A DNA stretch of 64,000 nucleotides from Amycolatopsis methanolica 239 (GTDB taxonomy: Bacteria; Actinomycetota; Actinomycetes; Mycobacteriales; Pseudonocardiaceae): assembly GCF_000739085.1 (NCBI RefSeq), contig NZ_CP009110.1:4030001-4094000 (forward strand), given 5' to 3'. A program made the translations under genes and the position numbers. The first letter of the stretch is position 1. Each line of letters starts with the position of its first letter. The notes beneath the pieces are model-generated. The model was given only the letters and a program-made list of their open reading frames with translations, did no database searches and had not been told where the DNA came from. This document shows, in pieces, positions 25,464 through 35,631 of this stretch.

Positions 25464-26776
25464 GACAATGCTCCCTCGGTCAGGCGCGCCAGGAGACGGG
25501 CGCGCAGGGTCGGGTGGCGGTACCCGGTCTGGAACAGGCCGCGCTCCTGCAGGATCGGCACGACCAGCCGGGCGAAGTTCTCGAAGTCGACGGCGGTGTC
25601 GGCCGGCATCACCGTGAACCCGTCGGCGGCGCCGGCCTCGTACCACGCCTGCAGGTCGTCGGCGACCTGCTCGGCCGAACCGACCAGCAGCCGGTGCCCC
25701 GATCCCCCGGCGCCCCGCTGGACGAGCTCCCGCGGCGTGCGCGGCCCGTCGGCGATCAGGGCGCGGGTGGAGGCGCTGAACCCGGCGGAGAAGGCGCTCT
25801 CCGGCACCCGGTCCGGCAGGTCGGCGACCGTGATCGGATCATCCGGGCCGAACCTGTCCGGCGGCAGCCCGAGGTTCGCCACGAGCGCGGCGGACAACCG
25901 CTCGATCGGCAGTGTCGCGTACAGCTCCTGTTCCCGGCGCCGGGCCTGCCCTTCGGTCTCCGCGACGAGCACGACCACGCCGAGCGAGACCTTCACGTCG
26001 TCCGGGTGGCGCCCGGCTCCGGCCGCCCGCACGCGGATGTCGTCGCGGAAGGCCACGGCCTTGGCCTGGGTCTGCGCCACCGTGAACACCACGTCGGCGA
26101 ACCGCCCCGCCACCGCGAGCCCCTCCGCGGACCCGCCTGCCTGCACGATCACCGGCCGTCCCTGCGGTCCCGCGGTGACCGGCAGCGGGCCGGCGACCGA
26201 GAAGAACTCGCCCACGTGGTCGATGCGGTGGATGAGGTCGGGGTCGGCGTAGCGGCCGCCCCGCTTGTCGGCGACGATCGCACCCTGGTCCCAGCTGTCC
26301 CACAGCCGCGTGACGACCTCCAGGAATTCGTGCGCCCGCCGGTACCGCTCCCCCTTCGGCGGGTGCTCGGCGAGACCGAAGTTCGCGGCCGCCGCGGGAC
26401 TGCCGGTGGTGACGACGTTGACCGCGGCCCGGCCTCGCGTCACGTGGTCCAGCGATTGGAAACGCCGGGCGAGGTTGTAGGGCGAGTTGTAGGTGGTCGA
26501 GCTGGTGGCGATCACCCCGAGGTGCGTGGTGATCGCCGCCAGGTGCCCCAGCAGCACGAGCGGGTCGAGACCGGTGCCCGGCGCGTCCTCGATCTCGCCG
26601 CGCAGCGCCGGGCTGTCGCCGAGGAACACCGCGTCGATCTTCGCCTCCTCGGCGATCCGCGCGAGCCGCCGGTAGTGGTCGATGTCCACATAGGCCAGTG
26701 GGTCGGCGCGCGGGAGCCGCCACGCGGTGCGGAAGTGCCCGGGCGTCATCAACGACAGGTTCAGGTGGAAACTCAC
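25460..26776 (-). CDS. LLM-class monooxygenase, NtaA/SnaA/DszA type
   Basis: A 438-aa flavin monooxygenase of the NtaA/SnaA/DszA branch. Markers are [64 protein letters not shown] and [24 protein letters not shown]. Enzymes of this branch attack C-N or C-S bonds of chelators or sulfones using FMNH2. GTG 26776 is chosen because it gives the 4-nt GTGA overlap used across this operon; ATG 26791 is the alternative. Its uninterrupted middle is a useful reference for the shortened paralogue at 31930-33135. Confidence 0.9.
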   Translation of the reverse strand: MSFHLNLSLMTPGHFRTAWRLPRADPLAYVDIDHYRRLARIAEEAKIDAVFLGDSPALRGEIEDAPGTGLDPLVLLGHLAAITTHLGVIATSSTTYNSPYNLARRFQSLDHVTRGRAAVNVVTTGSPAAAANFGLAEHPPKGERYRRAHEFLEVVTRLWDSWDQGAIVADKRGGRYADPDLIHRIDHVGEFFSVAGPLPVTAGPQGRPVIVQAGGSAEGLAVAGRFADVVFTVAQTQAKAVAFRDDIRVRAAGAGRHPDDVKVSLGVVVLVAETEGQARRREQELYATLPIERLSAALVANLGLPPDRFGPDDPITVADLPDRVPESAFSAGFSASTRALIADGPRTPRELVQRGAGGSGHRLLVGSAEQVADDLQAWYEAGAADGFTVMPADTAVDFENFARLVVPILQERGLFQTGYRHPTLRARLLARLTEGALS

Positions 26777-27822
26777 GACGCCGGACTCCATCCCAGCAGC
26801 GGCGCGAGTTCCGTCGCCGTGTCCGTCAGCAGCCGCACGTGCTCGTCGAAGCCGGGCACCCCGGGCACGAAACTGACCAGCAGGTCGGTCACCTGTCGCA
26901 GGGCCGGGTCGGCGGCGAGCTCTCCCGCCAGCTCCGCGGCCGGGCCGAGCAGCGCGTGGTCGGCCGCCAGGTACTCCGCCACGCCGAGCCCGGCGGCGTC
27001 CCGCCGGTGCGACTGCCAGCTCTGCCACCGCCGCACCCCCGGCGTCACCAGCCGCACCGCCGCCGCCCGGTCCGGGTGCGGGTAGACCGCCCGCGACACC
27101 TGCACCCGCGGCGCGCGACCAGGCTCGGTCCACGCCGCCCGGTAGGCCTGGATCCACTCCGCCTGCGCCTGCTGCGCCTCGCGCACCGAACCGCCGCTCC
27201 ACGCGGTGGCGCGGGACAGTTGCAGCCCGTCCCCGGCGCGGCCGGCCGCCGCCGCGGACGCCACGGCCCGGCCGGGAGCGCTGGTCGTGGCCTGCCACAG
27301 CCGCTGCCGCACCCCGGCGCCGGGTGGGTGCAGCACCTCGCCGAGGCTGTTGAGCGCCTTGCCGTCGAGCACCTCGTGCAGCCGCGCCACCGCGGCGTCG
27401 AACTCGTCGTGCCGCCGGTCCAGGTCCCGCCCGAACGCCTCCCACGCGCCGGGGAACGGCCCCGATCCGACCCCGAGTTCCAGGCGCCCGCCGGACAGCT
27501 CGTCCAGGGTCGCCGCGTCCTCGGCCACCTTGAGCGGGTCCTCCAGTGGCAGCACCAGCACACCGGTGCCCAGGCCGATGCGGCTGGTGTGCTCGGCGAT
27601 CGCGGCGAGCACGACCAGCGGCGCGGACACGTGCTCCTTGCCCTGCCGGAAGTGCCGCTGGATCACCCAGCCCGAGTCGTAGCCCAGGTCCTCGGCGATG
27701 CGGAACAGCTCGATCCCCTGCCGGTAGGCCCGCGCCGGCGGCAGGTCGTCGTCGAGGTGCAGAAGGAAGTTCAGCCGGAACGGCCGCCCGTCCTCCACAC
27801 CCGCACCGATCGGGGCGTTCAC
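26773..27822 (-). CDS. LLM-class FMN-dependent monooxygenase (short form)
   Basis: A 349-aa luciferase-like protein. Markers are [61 protein letters not shown] and [20 protein letters not shown]. It differs from the NtaA branch and is nearer the bacterial luciferase/F420-like LLM group. GTG 27822 overlaps the aldo/keto reductase stop by 4 nt. Its substrate is probably the same imported compound or an intermediate of it. Confidence 0.85.
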   Translation of the reverse strand: MNAPIGAGVEDGRPFRLNFLLHLDDDLPPARAYRQGIELFRIAEDLGYDSGWVIQRHFRQGKEHVSAPLVVLAAIAEHTSRIGLGTGVLVLPLEDPLKVAEDAATLDELSGGRLELGVGSGPFPGAWEAFGRDLDRRHDEFDAAVARLHEVLDGKALNSLGEVLHPPGAGVRQRLWQATTSAPGRAVASAAAAGRAGDGLQLSRATAWSGGSVREAQQAQAEWIQAYRAAWTEPGRAPRVQVSRAVYPHPDRAAAVRLVTPGVRRWQSWQSHRRDAAGLGVAEYLAADHALLGPAAELAGELAADPALRQVTDLLVSFVPGVPGFDEHVRLLTDTATELAPLLGWSPAS

Positions 27823-28832
27823 AGCGCCAGCCCGGTGCCGTGCACGCCGTGCTCGTCGATCGCCGCCAGCTCCGCCTCGGTCAGCGGCGGGAAATCCAGC
27901 GCCCGCACGTTGTGGTCCAGCTGCGCGACCGAACTGGCGCCGATCAACGCCGAGGTGACCTCCGGGCGGCGCAGCACCCACTGCAGCGCCAGCTGCGCCA
28001 GCGACTGGCCACGGTCGGCCGCGATCTTGTTCAACGCCGCGGCCCGCTGCCGGTAGGTGTCGTCGATGACCTCCGGCGACAGGAAAGCGCTGTCCCGCGC
28101 CCGCGCGCCGTCGGGGATGTCCGCCAGGTACTTGTCGGTCAGCAGGCCCTGCGCCAGCGGCGAATACACGATCAGGCCGAACCCCTCGGCGGCGGCCAGC
28201 TCCAGCAGGCCGTTGCGCTCCGGCCGCCGGTCGAAGATCGAATACCGCGGCTGGTGGACCAGCAGCGGGACACCCGCCCGCCGCAGCAGCCCGGCGATCT
28301 CACGCGCCCGGTCCGGCTGGTAGTTGGAGATGCCGACGTAGAGCGCCTTGCCCTGCTGCACCGCGCTGACCAGGGCGCCCACCGTCTCCTCCAGCGGGGT
28401 GCTCTCGTCCGGGCTGTGGCTGTAGAAGATGTCGACGTAGTCGGTGCCCAGGTCGCGCAGGCTGTGGTCGAGCGAGGCCAGCAGCGACTTGCGCGAGGCG
28501 CCCTTGAGGTAGGGGCTCTTGCCGATCGGGTTGCCTGCCTTGGTGGACAGGATCAGCTCGTCCCGGTACGGCTTGAGGTCGCGCGCGAGCACCTGGCCGA
28601 AGAACTCCTGGGCGGCGCGGTGCGGCGGCCCGTAGCGGTCGGCGTTGTCGAAGTGGGCGATGCCCAAGTCGAAGGCGCGCAGCACGATCTCGCGCCGGGT
28701 GTCGTAGGAGTAGCCGGGGCCGAACTTCTGCCACAGCCCGAAGGAGAACGCGGGCAGGTCGAGACCGGAGTGGCCGGCGCGGCGGAACTCGGCGGCGTCG
28801 TAGCGGTCGTCGGCGGGCGTGTAGGTGCTCAT
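27819..28832 (-). CDS. Aldo/keto reductase (YghZ-like)
   Basis: A 337-aa NADPH-dependent reductase. The AKR tetrad is visible: HFDNADRYG (Asp, Tyr), ILSTKAG (Lys) and FYSHSPDE (His). The cofactor end is [18 protein letters not shown]. It is closest in pattern to YghZ/Kv-beta-like reductases that reduce small aldehydes. In this operon it could reduce an aldehyde released by oxidative C-S or C-N cleavage. ATG 28832 overlaps the preceding stop by 4 nt. Confidence 0.9.
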   Translation of the reverse strand: MSTYTPADDRYDAAEFRRAGHSGLDLPAFSFGLWQKFGPGYSYDTRREIVLRAFDLGIAHFDNADRYGPPHRAAQEFFGQVLARDLKPYRDELILSTKAGNPIGKSPYLKGASRKSLLASLDHSLRDLGTDYVDIFYSHSPDESTPLEETVGALVSAVQQGKALYVGISNYQPDRAREIAGLLRRAGVPLLVHQPRYSIFDRRPERNGLLELAAAEGFGLIVYSPLAQGLLTDKYLADIPDGARARDSAFLSPEVIDDTYRQRAAALNKIAADRGQSLAQLALQWVLRRPEVTSALIGASSVAQLDHNVRALDFPPLTEAELAAIDEHGVHGTGLAL

Positions 28833-29848
28833 GAGGCCTTCCTGTTGTCGCGGACGGGGAAATCCCGGCCGGTGTCGCGTTCGAGGAACTGCGTTCCGGG
28901 GCTGACGATCTCGTCGATGCGGTCGAGGGTGTCCTCGTCCAGCTCGACGGTGGCGGCCTTGAGGTAGGCGGCCAGGTGCTCGCTGGTGCGCGGGCCGATG
29001 ATCACGCTGCTCACCGCCGGGTGGGTGAGCGCGAACCCGACGGCGAGGTCGACCAGGGACCGCCCGGTGTCCTCGGCGAGCCGGGCGAGCGCGTCGGCGG
29101 CGGCGAGCTTGCGCTGGTTGCGGTCCAGCGACACGTCGAACCGGCCGGGCACGAGATCGGCGCGCGCCGACTCCGGTTGCCCGCCACCGATCCGGTACTT
29201 CCCGGACAGCCAGCCCGCGGCGAGCGGCCCGTAGCCGAGCACGCCGACGCCGTACTTGCGGGTCACGGGGAAGACCTCGCGTTCGGCGCCGCGCACGAGC
29301 AGCGAATAGGGCAGCTGCTCGGTGTGCGGGGCGATGAGGCCGTGTTTTTCGGCCAGCCAGTGCGCCTCGACGAGCTGGTGCGCCGGGAACACCGACGTGC
29401 CGTAGTAGCGGATCTTGCCCTGGCGCACCAGGTCACTGAGCGTCTGCAGGGTTTCCAGCAGGCTCGTGCGCGGATCGGGCCGGTGCGCCTGGTAGAGGTC
29501 GAGGTGGTCGGTGCCCAGCCGCCGCAGGCTGTCCTCCACGGCGCGCACGATCCAGCGGCGGGACGTGCCCGCGTGCCGCGGCTCGTCGCCGACGCGGCCG
29601 GAGAACTTGGTGGCGAGGAAGATGTCGTCGCGCCTGCCCCGGATGGCCTTGCCGACGATCTCCTCGGAGCGGCCCTGGCCGTAGACGTCGGCGGTGTCGA
29701 TCGCGGTGATCCCGGCGTCCAGCGCGGCGTGGATGATGCCGACGCCGGCGGCCTCGTCCTGCCGGCGGCCGAAGTTCATGGCGCCGAGGGTGAGCGGGGT
29801 GAGCAGGACGCCGGTGCGTCCCAGCACGCGGGTGGGTTCGAGGGTCAA
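28829..29848 (-). CDS. Aldo/keto reductase, second operon copy
   Basis: A 339-aa AKR with AIDTADVYGQGRSEEIVG (Asp, Tyr), FLATKFSG (Lys) and LYQAHRPDP (His), plus SSVIIGPRTSEHLAAYL for NADPH binding. It shares the tetrad but little else with the neighbouring AKR, so the two are probably not a recent duplication. The start is TTG 29848, with AGGAGG 6 nt upstream. It starts 10 bp after the SfnB-like gene. Confidence 0.9.
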   Translation of the reverse strand: MTLEPTRVLGRTGVLLTPLTLGAMNFGRRQDEAAGVGIIHAALDAGITAIDTADVYGQGRSEEIVGKAIRGRRDDIFLATKFSGRVGDEPRHAGTSRRWIVRAVEDSLRRLGTDHLDLYQAHRPDPRTSLLETLQTLSDLVRQGKIRYYGTSVFPAHQLVEAHWLAEKHGLIAPHTEQLPYSLLVRGAEREVFPVTRKYGVGVLGYGPLAAGWLSGKYRIGGGQPESARADLVPGRFDVSLDRNQRKLAAADALARLAEDTGRSLVDLAVGFALTHPAVSSVIIGPRTSEHLAAYLKAATVELDEDTLDRIDEIVSPGTQFLERDTGRDFPVRDNRKAS

Positions 29849-29858
29849 CGTGGTCCTC

Positions 29859-31052
29859 CTAGAAGAGCCCGGTCGTCGGCGGTTCCTCGCCGGTGAGGTG
29901 ATAGGCGCCGGCGACCGCGGCCTTCCAGCGCCGTGGGTTGTGGTTGGCGACCACGCGGGCGTTGCGCCAGTGCCGGTCGAAGCCGAGGTCGCGGTCGGTG
30001 ATGGAGCCGCCCGCGACGTCGAAGAGCAGTTCGGCGGCGCGCAGCGCGGACTCGATCGCCACCACACCGGCCTGCGCCACCGTGACCGCGGCCTCCGCCC
30101 CCGCCGTGCGCGCCTGCGCGCCGGTCAGGCCGCGCACGCGCTCCAGCACCTCGGCGGCCAGCAGCACCGCCGACCGTGCGGCGTGCACCCGTGCCGCGAT
30201 CTCCCCCACGGTCTCCCGCACGTACGGGTCCTCGACCGACCTCGACGCCGAGCTGTGCTTGATCGGCCGGGCCTTCTCGCGGCCGAACGCGGCGGCGTCG
30301 TCGAGGGCGGCCGCGGCGATGCCCGCCTCGATCGCCGCCAGGTACAGCTGGGCGAACGATCCCAGCCACGGGTTGTCCAGCAGGTGGTTGTCCCGCGGCG
30401 CGATCTCCTCGGCCATGACGCGGACGTTCACCAGCCGCGTGGTGCCGCTGGCGGTGAGTCGCTGGCCGACGGCGTCGAAGTCGTCGAGCCGGTGCACCCC
30501 CGCGCGGTCCACCGGCACTGTGAAGAACACAACATCGCCGTTGTCGTCCAGGGCCGAGCCGGAGAACCACGACGCGTAGAGCCCGCCGGTCGAGTAGTAC
30601 TTCTCGCCGTTGAGCAGGTAGCCGTCGCCGTCGCGGCGCAACGTCGTGCTCACCGAACCGCTGGCGCCGCCGGTGCGCTCGTTGCTGGTTCCGGCGAACA
30701 GGTCCCCGGCCCGCAACCGCCGGAGCGTGACCTCCCGGTGCGGCAGATCGGGCCGCGTCGCGACCCGGTTCGCGGTGAGGAAGCTGCTGCGCAACGCCTG
30801 GGCGACGTTCGAGTCGGCTCGGGCGATCGCCACCACCAGGTCGGCCACGTCGCGCACCGAGCCGCCCGCCCCGCCGTCCCGCACGGCGATCCCGGTCAGC
30901 GTGATCCGCTGCTCGGCGAGCGCCCGGACGTCGGCGAAGGCGTAGTCCCGAGCGCGTTCCCGGACGGCGGCGGTCGCCCGCAAACGCGCGAGGATCGGGG
31001 CGACCGCGGCGCGGATGCCCTCGACGGTCGGGGCGGGAGCCACCGCGGTCAT
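29859..31052 (-). CDS. Acyl-CoA dehydrogenase-fold flavin monooxygenase (SfnB/DszC-like)
   Basis: A 397-aa protein of the acyl-CoA dehydrogenase fold. It lacks the catalytic glutamate context of true dehydrogenases and matches the SfnB/DszC monooxygenase group: AVRDGGAGGSVRDVADLVVA, YLLNGEKYYSTGGLYASWF, AAIEAGIAAAALDDAAAF, SVEDPYVRETVGEIAARVHA, DLGFDRHWRNARVVANHNP. These enzymes use reduced flavin to oxygenate sulfur compounds such as dibenzothiophene or dimethyl sulfone. ATG 31052 overlaps the upstream stop by 4 nt. It is the strongest pointer to an organosulfur role. Confidence 0.88.
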   Translation of the reverse strand: MTAVAPAPTVEGIRAAVAPILARLRATAAVRERARDYAFADVRALAEQRITLTGIAVRDGGAGGSVRDVADLVVAIARADSNVAQALRSSFLTANRVATRPDLPHREVTLRRLRAGDLFAGTSNERTGGASGSVSTTLRRDGDGYLLNGEKYYSTGGLYASWFSGSALDDNGDVVFFTVPVDRAGVHRLDDFDAVGQRLTASGTTRLVNVRVMAEEIAPRDNHLLDNPWLGSFAQLYLAAIEAGIAAAALDDAAAFGREKARPIKHSSASRSVEDPYVRETVGEIAARVHAARSAVLLAAEVLERVRGLTGAQARTAGAEAAVTVAQAGVVAIESALRAAELLFDVAGGSITDRDLGFDRHWRNARVVANHNPRRWKAAVAGAYHLTGEEPPTTGLF

Positions 31053-31930
31053 GCCGCCACCTCCGCACACAGGCCGAGCGCGGCCCGCAGGGTCGGTGGC
31101 GGGGCGGCCTCGGTCGCCCACGCCCGCAGCACCGCCGCCACCTCGCCGGCGCCGCCCGCGGGCACCAGCTCGACTCCGTCCAGCCGGTGCTCGTGCACCC
31201 ACGCCAGAACATCCGCGGGCGAACCCACCGGGACCCGGCCCAGCAACGTCACCTCCCGGCGGTCGCGGCCCACCGCGCGCAGCGCTTCGGTCAGCGCGTC
31301 GGCGGCCCCGGCCGCGTGCTCGACCACGACCACATCCGCGGACTCCGCCACCGCGGCCGGGTCGAGGACACCGAGGTCGGCGACCACAACGGGGCGGCCC
31401 TGCGCCGACGACGGCCCGTCCAGCGGACCCGCCACCCGGTAGCACGCGCCGTCGTGACCGACCGGCCGGATCAGCTCCTCCCGCACGACCAGAGCCGCCT
31501 CCTGGTCGCCGATCAGCGCCTGCCGCGGGAACGACTCCCACAGCCGGGTCAGGACACCGGCGTACTCGCTCCACCGCCGCGCCGGGTCCGCCGCGGCGGG
31601 ATCCGGGGCGGTCGCGTCGCTGACCTCGTCCCCGTCCCCGGCGAGCAGGGCGATGCCCGCCCGGCCCCCGGTGGCGCGGTCCAGCGACGACACCCGGCGC
31701 GCGGTGTTGTAGGGCGCGTGGTGCGTGGTCGGCACCTCGGCGACGAACCCGATTCCTGTGTGGACTCCGGCGAGGTGGGACGCGGTCACCGTCGGGTCGA
31801 GGGTGTGCGGGGTGTCGGCCAGGCGGATCGCCGCCACCCCGGAATCCCGGGCCAGTGCGGTCAGCGCGCTCGCCTCGCTCAGCGAGACGCGGTCACCGAC
31901 CGCGAGGGCCAGCTGCACGATCGTGCTCAT
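31049..31930 (-). CDS. LLM-class flavin-dependent oxidoreductase (short)
   Basis: A 293-aa luciferase-like protein, shorter than its paralogues. Recognisable parts are HHAPYNTARRVSSLDRATGG and RAGIALLAGDGDEVSDA near residue 90 and AQGRPVVVADLG near 190. The C-terminal barrel strands are abbreviated. It is probably a true but divergent member with a narrower substrate pocket; an inactive accessory copy cannot be excluded. ATG 31930 overlaps the preceding TGA by one base. Confidence 0.82.
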   Translation of the reverse strand: MSTIVQLALAVGDRVSLSEASALTALARDSGVAAIRLADTPHTLDPTVTASHLAGVHTGIGFVAEVPTTHHAPYNTARRVSSLDRATGGRAGIALLAGDGDEVSDATAPDPAAADPARRWSEYAGVLTRLWESFPRQALIGDQEAALVVREELIRPVGHDGACYRVAGPLDGPSSAQGRPVVVADLGVLDPAAVAESADVVVVEHAAGAADALTEALRAVGRDRREVTLLGRVPVGSPADVLAWVHEHRLDGVELVPAGGAGEVAAVLRAWATEAAPPPTLRAALGLCAEVAA

Positions 31931-33135
31931 CAGGCGGCTCCTTCCAGAGCAGGCAGGCCGAGGCCGAGGTGGGCGCGCAGCGTGGTGCCGTCGTAGTCGG
32001 TGCGGAACAGCCCGCGCGTGCGCAGTTCGGGGACGACGTGGTCGGCGAAGTCGTCGAAACCGGAGGGCAGCACGTCGGGCATGACGTTGAACCCGTCCGC
32101 CGCGCCGGCGCGGTACCAGGTCTCGATGTCGTCGGCGATCTGCTCCGGGGTGCCGGTGACGATGCGGTGCCCGCCGCCGCCGGACAACCGCTTGAGCAAC
32201 GTGCCCAGTGTCGGGTTCTCCCGGTCGATGATCTCCTTGACGACCCGGTAGAACGTCTGCGATCCGCCCGCCTCGTCGGGTTCGACGAGCAAGCCGGCCG
32301 GGATCGGTTCGTCGTCGCGCAGGCCGTCCAGCGAGATCCCCAGCTGGGCCGCGAGCCGGCCGCGGCCGTAGGCGTCCGGGAGCAGCTCGTCCAGCAACTC
32401 GCGGCGCCGCTTCGCCTCCGCCTCGGTGCTGCCGACGACGGTGGACAGCCCCGGCAGCACCACGATCTCCGCCGGGTCGCGTCCGAACTTGACGGCACCG
32501 GCGCGGATCTCCGCCCGGAACGCGCGCGCGTGCTCCAGGTCCTGGTCGGCCGAGAACACCACCTCGGCGACCCGGGATGCGAGCCGGCGCCCGTCGCTGG
32601 ACCCGCCGGCCTGCACCACCACCGGACGGCCCTGCGGCGAGGCGAACCGGGTGCGCGACGCCCACGCCGCCACCACCTGCTGGGTGAACCACGCGGCGCG
32701 CTGGTACCGCACCGCGTGGTCGATCTCGCCGTCCCGGCCGAAGTTGCGGGCCGCCACCGGTCCCGCGGTGGTGACCACGTTCCAGCCGAACCGGCCGCCG
32801 CTGACGTGGTCGAGGTCGCCGAGGCGGCGGGCCAGTTCGACCGGGTCGTTGTAGGAGGAGGACAGGGTGCCGATCAGCCCGATCCGCTCCGTCCGGGCCG
32901 CGATCCGCGCGAGCACCGTGGTGGGCTCGAAGTTGTTGCCGGTGCGGTGCTTGGTGCCGGGGTCCAGCGCCGGGCCGTCGGCCAGGAACACGGCGTCGAG
33001 CTTGGCCTCCTCGGCTTTCTTCGCGATCGAGGTGTAGTGCTCGATCGTGTAGCTCGCGGTGCCGTCGGTGCCCGGGTACCGCCAGGACCCGCCGAACACG
33101 CCCGCGTTGAGGATGTTGACGTTGAGGTGCAGCAC
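31930..33135 (-). CDS. LLM-class monooxygenase, NtaA/SnaA type, internally shortened
   Basis: A 401-aa NtaA/SnaA/DszA-branch protein: HYTSIAKKAEEAKLDAVFLA, FGWNVVTTAGPVAARNFG, SPQGRPVVVQAGGSSDGR and TGTPEQIADDIETWYRAGAADGF. Compared with the paralogue at 25460-26776, about 36 residues are absent between VVAAW and SPQGRP, where other members have a Trp/Asp-rich loop and the IHRIDHxGExFxVAGPL stretch. The frame is kept. Function may be lost, or the gap may be a sequence artefact. GTG 33135 follows AAGGAG at 7 nt. It begins 10 bp after the ABC ATPase gene. Confidence 0.85.
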   Translation of the reverse strand: MLHLNVNILNAGVFGGSWRYPGTDGTASYTIEHYTSIAKKAEEAKLDAVFLADGPALDPGTKHRTGNNFEPTTVLARIAARTERIGLIGTLSSSYNDPVELARRLGDLDHVSGGRFGWNVVTTAGPVAARNFGRDGEIDHAVRYQRAAWFTQQVVAAWASRTRFASPQGRPVVVQAGGSSDGRRLASRVAEVVFSADQDLEHARAFRAEIRAGAVKFGRDPAEIVVLPGLSTVVGSTEAEAKRRRELLDELLPDAYGRGRLAAQLGISLDGLRDDEPIPAGLLVEPDEAGGSQTFYRVVKEIIDRENPTLGTLLKRLSGGGGHRIVTGTPEQIADDIETWYRAGAADGFNVMPDVLPSGFDDFADHVVPELRTRGLFRTDYDGTTLRAHLGLGLPALEGAA

Positions 33136-33145
33136 TGTTCGCTCC

Positions 33146-34783
33146 TTACCGCGCGCCGGCCGCGGCCAGGCGCGTGCCGGGGATCGCGTCCAGCAGTTCT
33201 CGGGTGTAGGGGTGCTCCGGGGCGCCGAAGATCCGCTCCACCGGGCCGGTCTCGACCACCGCGCCGTCCTTCATCACGGACACGTCGTGCGCGATCAGCC
33301 GGACCACGCCCAGGTCGTGGGTGACGAACACGTAGCTCAGCCCGAACTCGGCCTGCAGGTCGACGAGCAACTGCAGGATCTGCGCCTGCGCCACGACGTC
33401 GAGCGCGCTGACCGCCTCGTCGAGCACCAGCACCTGCGGGGTGAGCGCCAGCGCGCGGGCGATCGCGACCCGCTGCCGCTGACCACCGGACAGCTGACCG
33501 GGCAGGCGGTGCAGGTGGCTTTCGTCCAGCGCCACCGCCGTCAGCAGCTCGACCACCCGGCCGGTCCGCTCACGCCGGGTGCCGCCCAGCCCGAACGCGC
33601 GCAACGGCTCGGCCACCAGCTTGGCGACCGTCCACCGCGGGTCGAGCGAGGTGAACGGGTTCTGGAACACGAACTGCAGGTCCCGGCGCACGGCGCGCAA
33701 CTCGGCTCCGCGCAGCCCGGTGAGCGAACGCTCGCCCAGGTGGACCGTGCCGGCCTCGGCGGTCGTGAAGCCGGCCAGGATGCTCGCCAGCGTGGACTTC
33801 CCCGCCCCGGACTCGCCCACGATCGCGTGCGTGGTTCCCTTGCGCACCACCAGATCCGCGGCATCCAGGGCACGCAGCTCACCGCGGCCCCGCAGCTGGT
33901 AGGTCTTGCTCAGGCCGTTCGCCCGCAACACCACCTCGCCCGGAACCACCGGGATGCCGGACGCCGGTTCCAGCCGCCCGGTGTGACGCGCCGGATTGGC
34001 GTCGAGCAACTGTCGCGTGTAGTCGTCGGCGGTGGCGTCCAGCACCTCCCGCACCGGACCGGATTCGACGATCCGCCCGCCCCGCATGACCAGGATGCGG
34101 TCCGACCGGTCCAGCGCCACCCCGAGATCGTGGGTGACCAGCAGGATGCCGATGCCCAGCTCCTCGCGCAGCCGCTCCAGGTGGTCCAGGATGACCTTCT
34201 GGAACGTCACGTCCAGCGCGCTGGTGGGCTCGTCGGCGACGATGATCTTCGGCTTGCCCGCCAGTGCGATCGCGATGAGCGCGCGTTGTTTCATGCCACC
34301 GGACAACTCGTGCGGGTACTGCCCGAACACGCGCTCCGCGTCGGCCAGGCCCGCGGTGCGCAGGCTCTCCAGCGCGGCCGCCCGGTGCTCGGCCGCGGTC
34401 CGCTTGCCCGGTTCGTTGAAGCGGACCGCCTCGACCACCTGCTGCCCGATCCGCTTGACCGGGTTGAGTGAGGTGTTCGGGTCCTGCGGCACGAACCCCA
34501 CGTGGTTGCCGCGCACCAGCGCCATCCGCTGGTCGTTCCACCCGGTCACGTCCACACCGGAGAACTCGATGGTGCCCGACCGGATCCGCGCCGAGTCCGG
34601 CAGCAGGCCCAGCGCACCCTGGATCACGGTGGTCTTGCCCGATCCGGACTCGCCGACCAGCGACACGAACTCGCCGGGTTCGACGTGCAGGCTGACGTCG
34701 TGGACCGCGGTGGTCCAGGCACGACGGCCGGTGCGGTAGTCGACCGCCAGGCCGGTGATCCGCAGCAGCGGGTCCTCGCTCAT
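33146..34783 (-). CDS. Dipeptide/nickel-type ABC transporter, fused tandem ATPase
   Basis: A 545-aa protein with two complete ABC ATPase domains, equivalent to DppD plus DppF joined. The first has GESGSGKT, LSGGMKQR and IIVADEPTSALD; the second has GESGAGKS, LSGGQRQR and VLVLDEAVSALD. It powers uptake by the two permeases and the binding protein encoded upstream. ATG 34783 overlaps the permease stop by 4 nt. The substrate is set by the binding protein, not by this subunit. Confidence 0.95.
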   Translation of the reverse strand: MSEDPLLRITGLAVDYRTGRRAWTTAVHDVSLHVEPGEFVSLVGESGSGKTTVIQGALGLLPDSARIRSGTIEFSGVDVTGWNDQRMALVRGNHVGFVPQDPNTSLNPVKRIGQQVVEAVRFNEPGKRTAAEHRAAALESLRTAGLADAERVFGQYPHELSGGMKQRALIAIALAGKPKIIVADEPTSALDVTFQKVILDHLERLREELGIGILLVTHDLGVALDRSDRILVMRGGRIVESGPVREVLDATADDYTRQLLDANPARHTGRLEPASGIPVVPGEVVLRANGLSKTYQLRGRGELRALDAADLVVRKGTTHAIVGESGAGKSTLASILAGFTTAEAGTVHLGERSLTGLRGAELRAVRRDLQFVFQNPFTSLDPRWTVAKLVAEPLRAFGLGGTRRERTGRVVELLTAVALDESHLHRLPGQLSGGQRQRVAIARALALTPQVLVLDEAVSALDVVAQAQILQLLVDLQAEFGLSYVFVTHDLGVVRLIAHDVSVMKDGAVVETGPVERIFGAPEHPYTRELLDAIPGTRLAAAGAR

Positions 34784-35631
34784 CCGTGGTCCTTTCTCAA
34801 CGACGTGCTGATCCGGTGGGTGGCGAGCACGACCGCGGCCAGCGCCACGCCCGGCAGCAGCGAAATCCACGGGTGCACGGCCACGAAGTCGCGGCCCTCG
34901 GCCACCAGCAGCCCCCACTCCGGCTCCGGCGGCGGGGCGCCGTAACCGAGGAACCCGAGCCCGGCGACCGACAGGATCGCCGAGCCGATCTCCAGCGCCG
35001 CCAGTGCGAGCACCGAGCTCAGTGAGTTCGGCACGATGTGCCGCACCACGACGCCGAGTCTGCGCACCCCCAGCCCGTAGGCCGCGCGTACGTAGTCCCG
35101 TGAGGCGACGGAGAGCACCTCGGCCCGCATCACCCGGGCGAACGACGCGATCGAGGAGATCCCCACGGCGAGGGCGATGTTGTCGGTGGCGTAACCCAGC
35201 ACCGACACGATCACCATGGCCAGCAACAGGTTCGGGATCGCCAGGAACACGTCGACCACCCGCATGATCGCGGTGTCGGCCCAGCCGCGGGCGAACCCGG
35301 CGACCAGCCCCAGCAGCGAGCCGGCGCCGAACCCGATCAGCACCGCGAACAGGGTCGCGGTCAGCGTGGTGCCGGCCCCGTGCACGGTGCGGGCGAACAG
35401 GTCCCGCCCCAGCCGGTCGGTGCCGAACCAGTGCTCGGCGCCGGGCGGGGCGAAGCTGGCGTCCGGGTCGCCGGCGTAGGGGCTGTAGGAGGTGAACAGC
35501 GACGGGAACAGCGCCCACCCGAGCGCCACCAGCACGATCACCCACGCCAGCACCAGCCCGCGCCGGCGCGCCGCCTCCCCGAGTCGCCGCAGCGCGCCGG
35601 ACCGGCTGGGCGCCAGCACGGTCGCCGTCAT
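34780..35631 (-). CDS. ABC transporter permease, DppC-like
   Basis: A 283-aa inner-membrane permease. A first membrane helix (VLAWVIVLVALGWALFPSLF) and the ApCR-like segment HWFGTDRLGRDLFARTVHG are typical of DppC/OppC. The EAA loop is RDYVRAAYGLGVRRLGVVVRH, carrying the contact to the ATPase. About six helices are expected. ATG 35631 overlaps the DppB-like stop by 4 nt. Confidence 0.93.
   Translation of the reverse strand: MTATVLAPSRSGALRRLGEAARRRGLVLAWVIVLVALGWALFPSLFTSYSPYAGDPDASFAPPGAEHWFGTDRLGRDLFARTVHGAGTTLTATLFAVLIGFGAGSLLGLVAGFARGWADTAIMRVVDVFLAIPNLLLAMVIVSVLGYATDNIALAVGISSIASFARVMRAEVLSVASRDYVRAAYGLGVRRLGVVVRHIVPNSLSSVLALAALEIGSAILSVAGLGFLGYGAPPPEPEWGLLVAEGRDFVAVHPWISLLPGVALAAVVLATHRISTSLRKDHG

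Noticed and set aside
24483-27085. Long plus-strand frames opposite the LLM genes
   Set aside because: Mirror frames of the monooxygenase operon; no start context or domain supports them.
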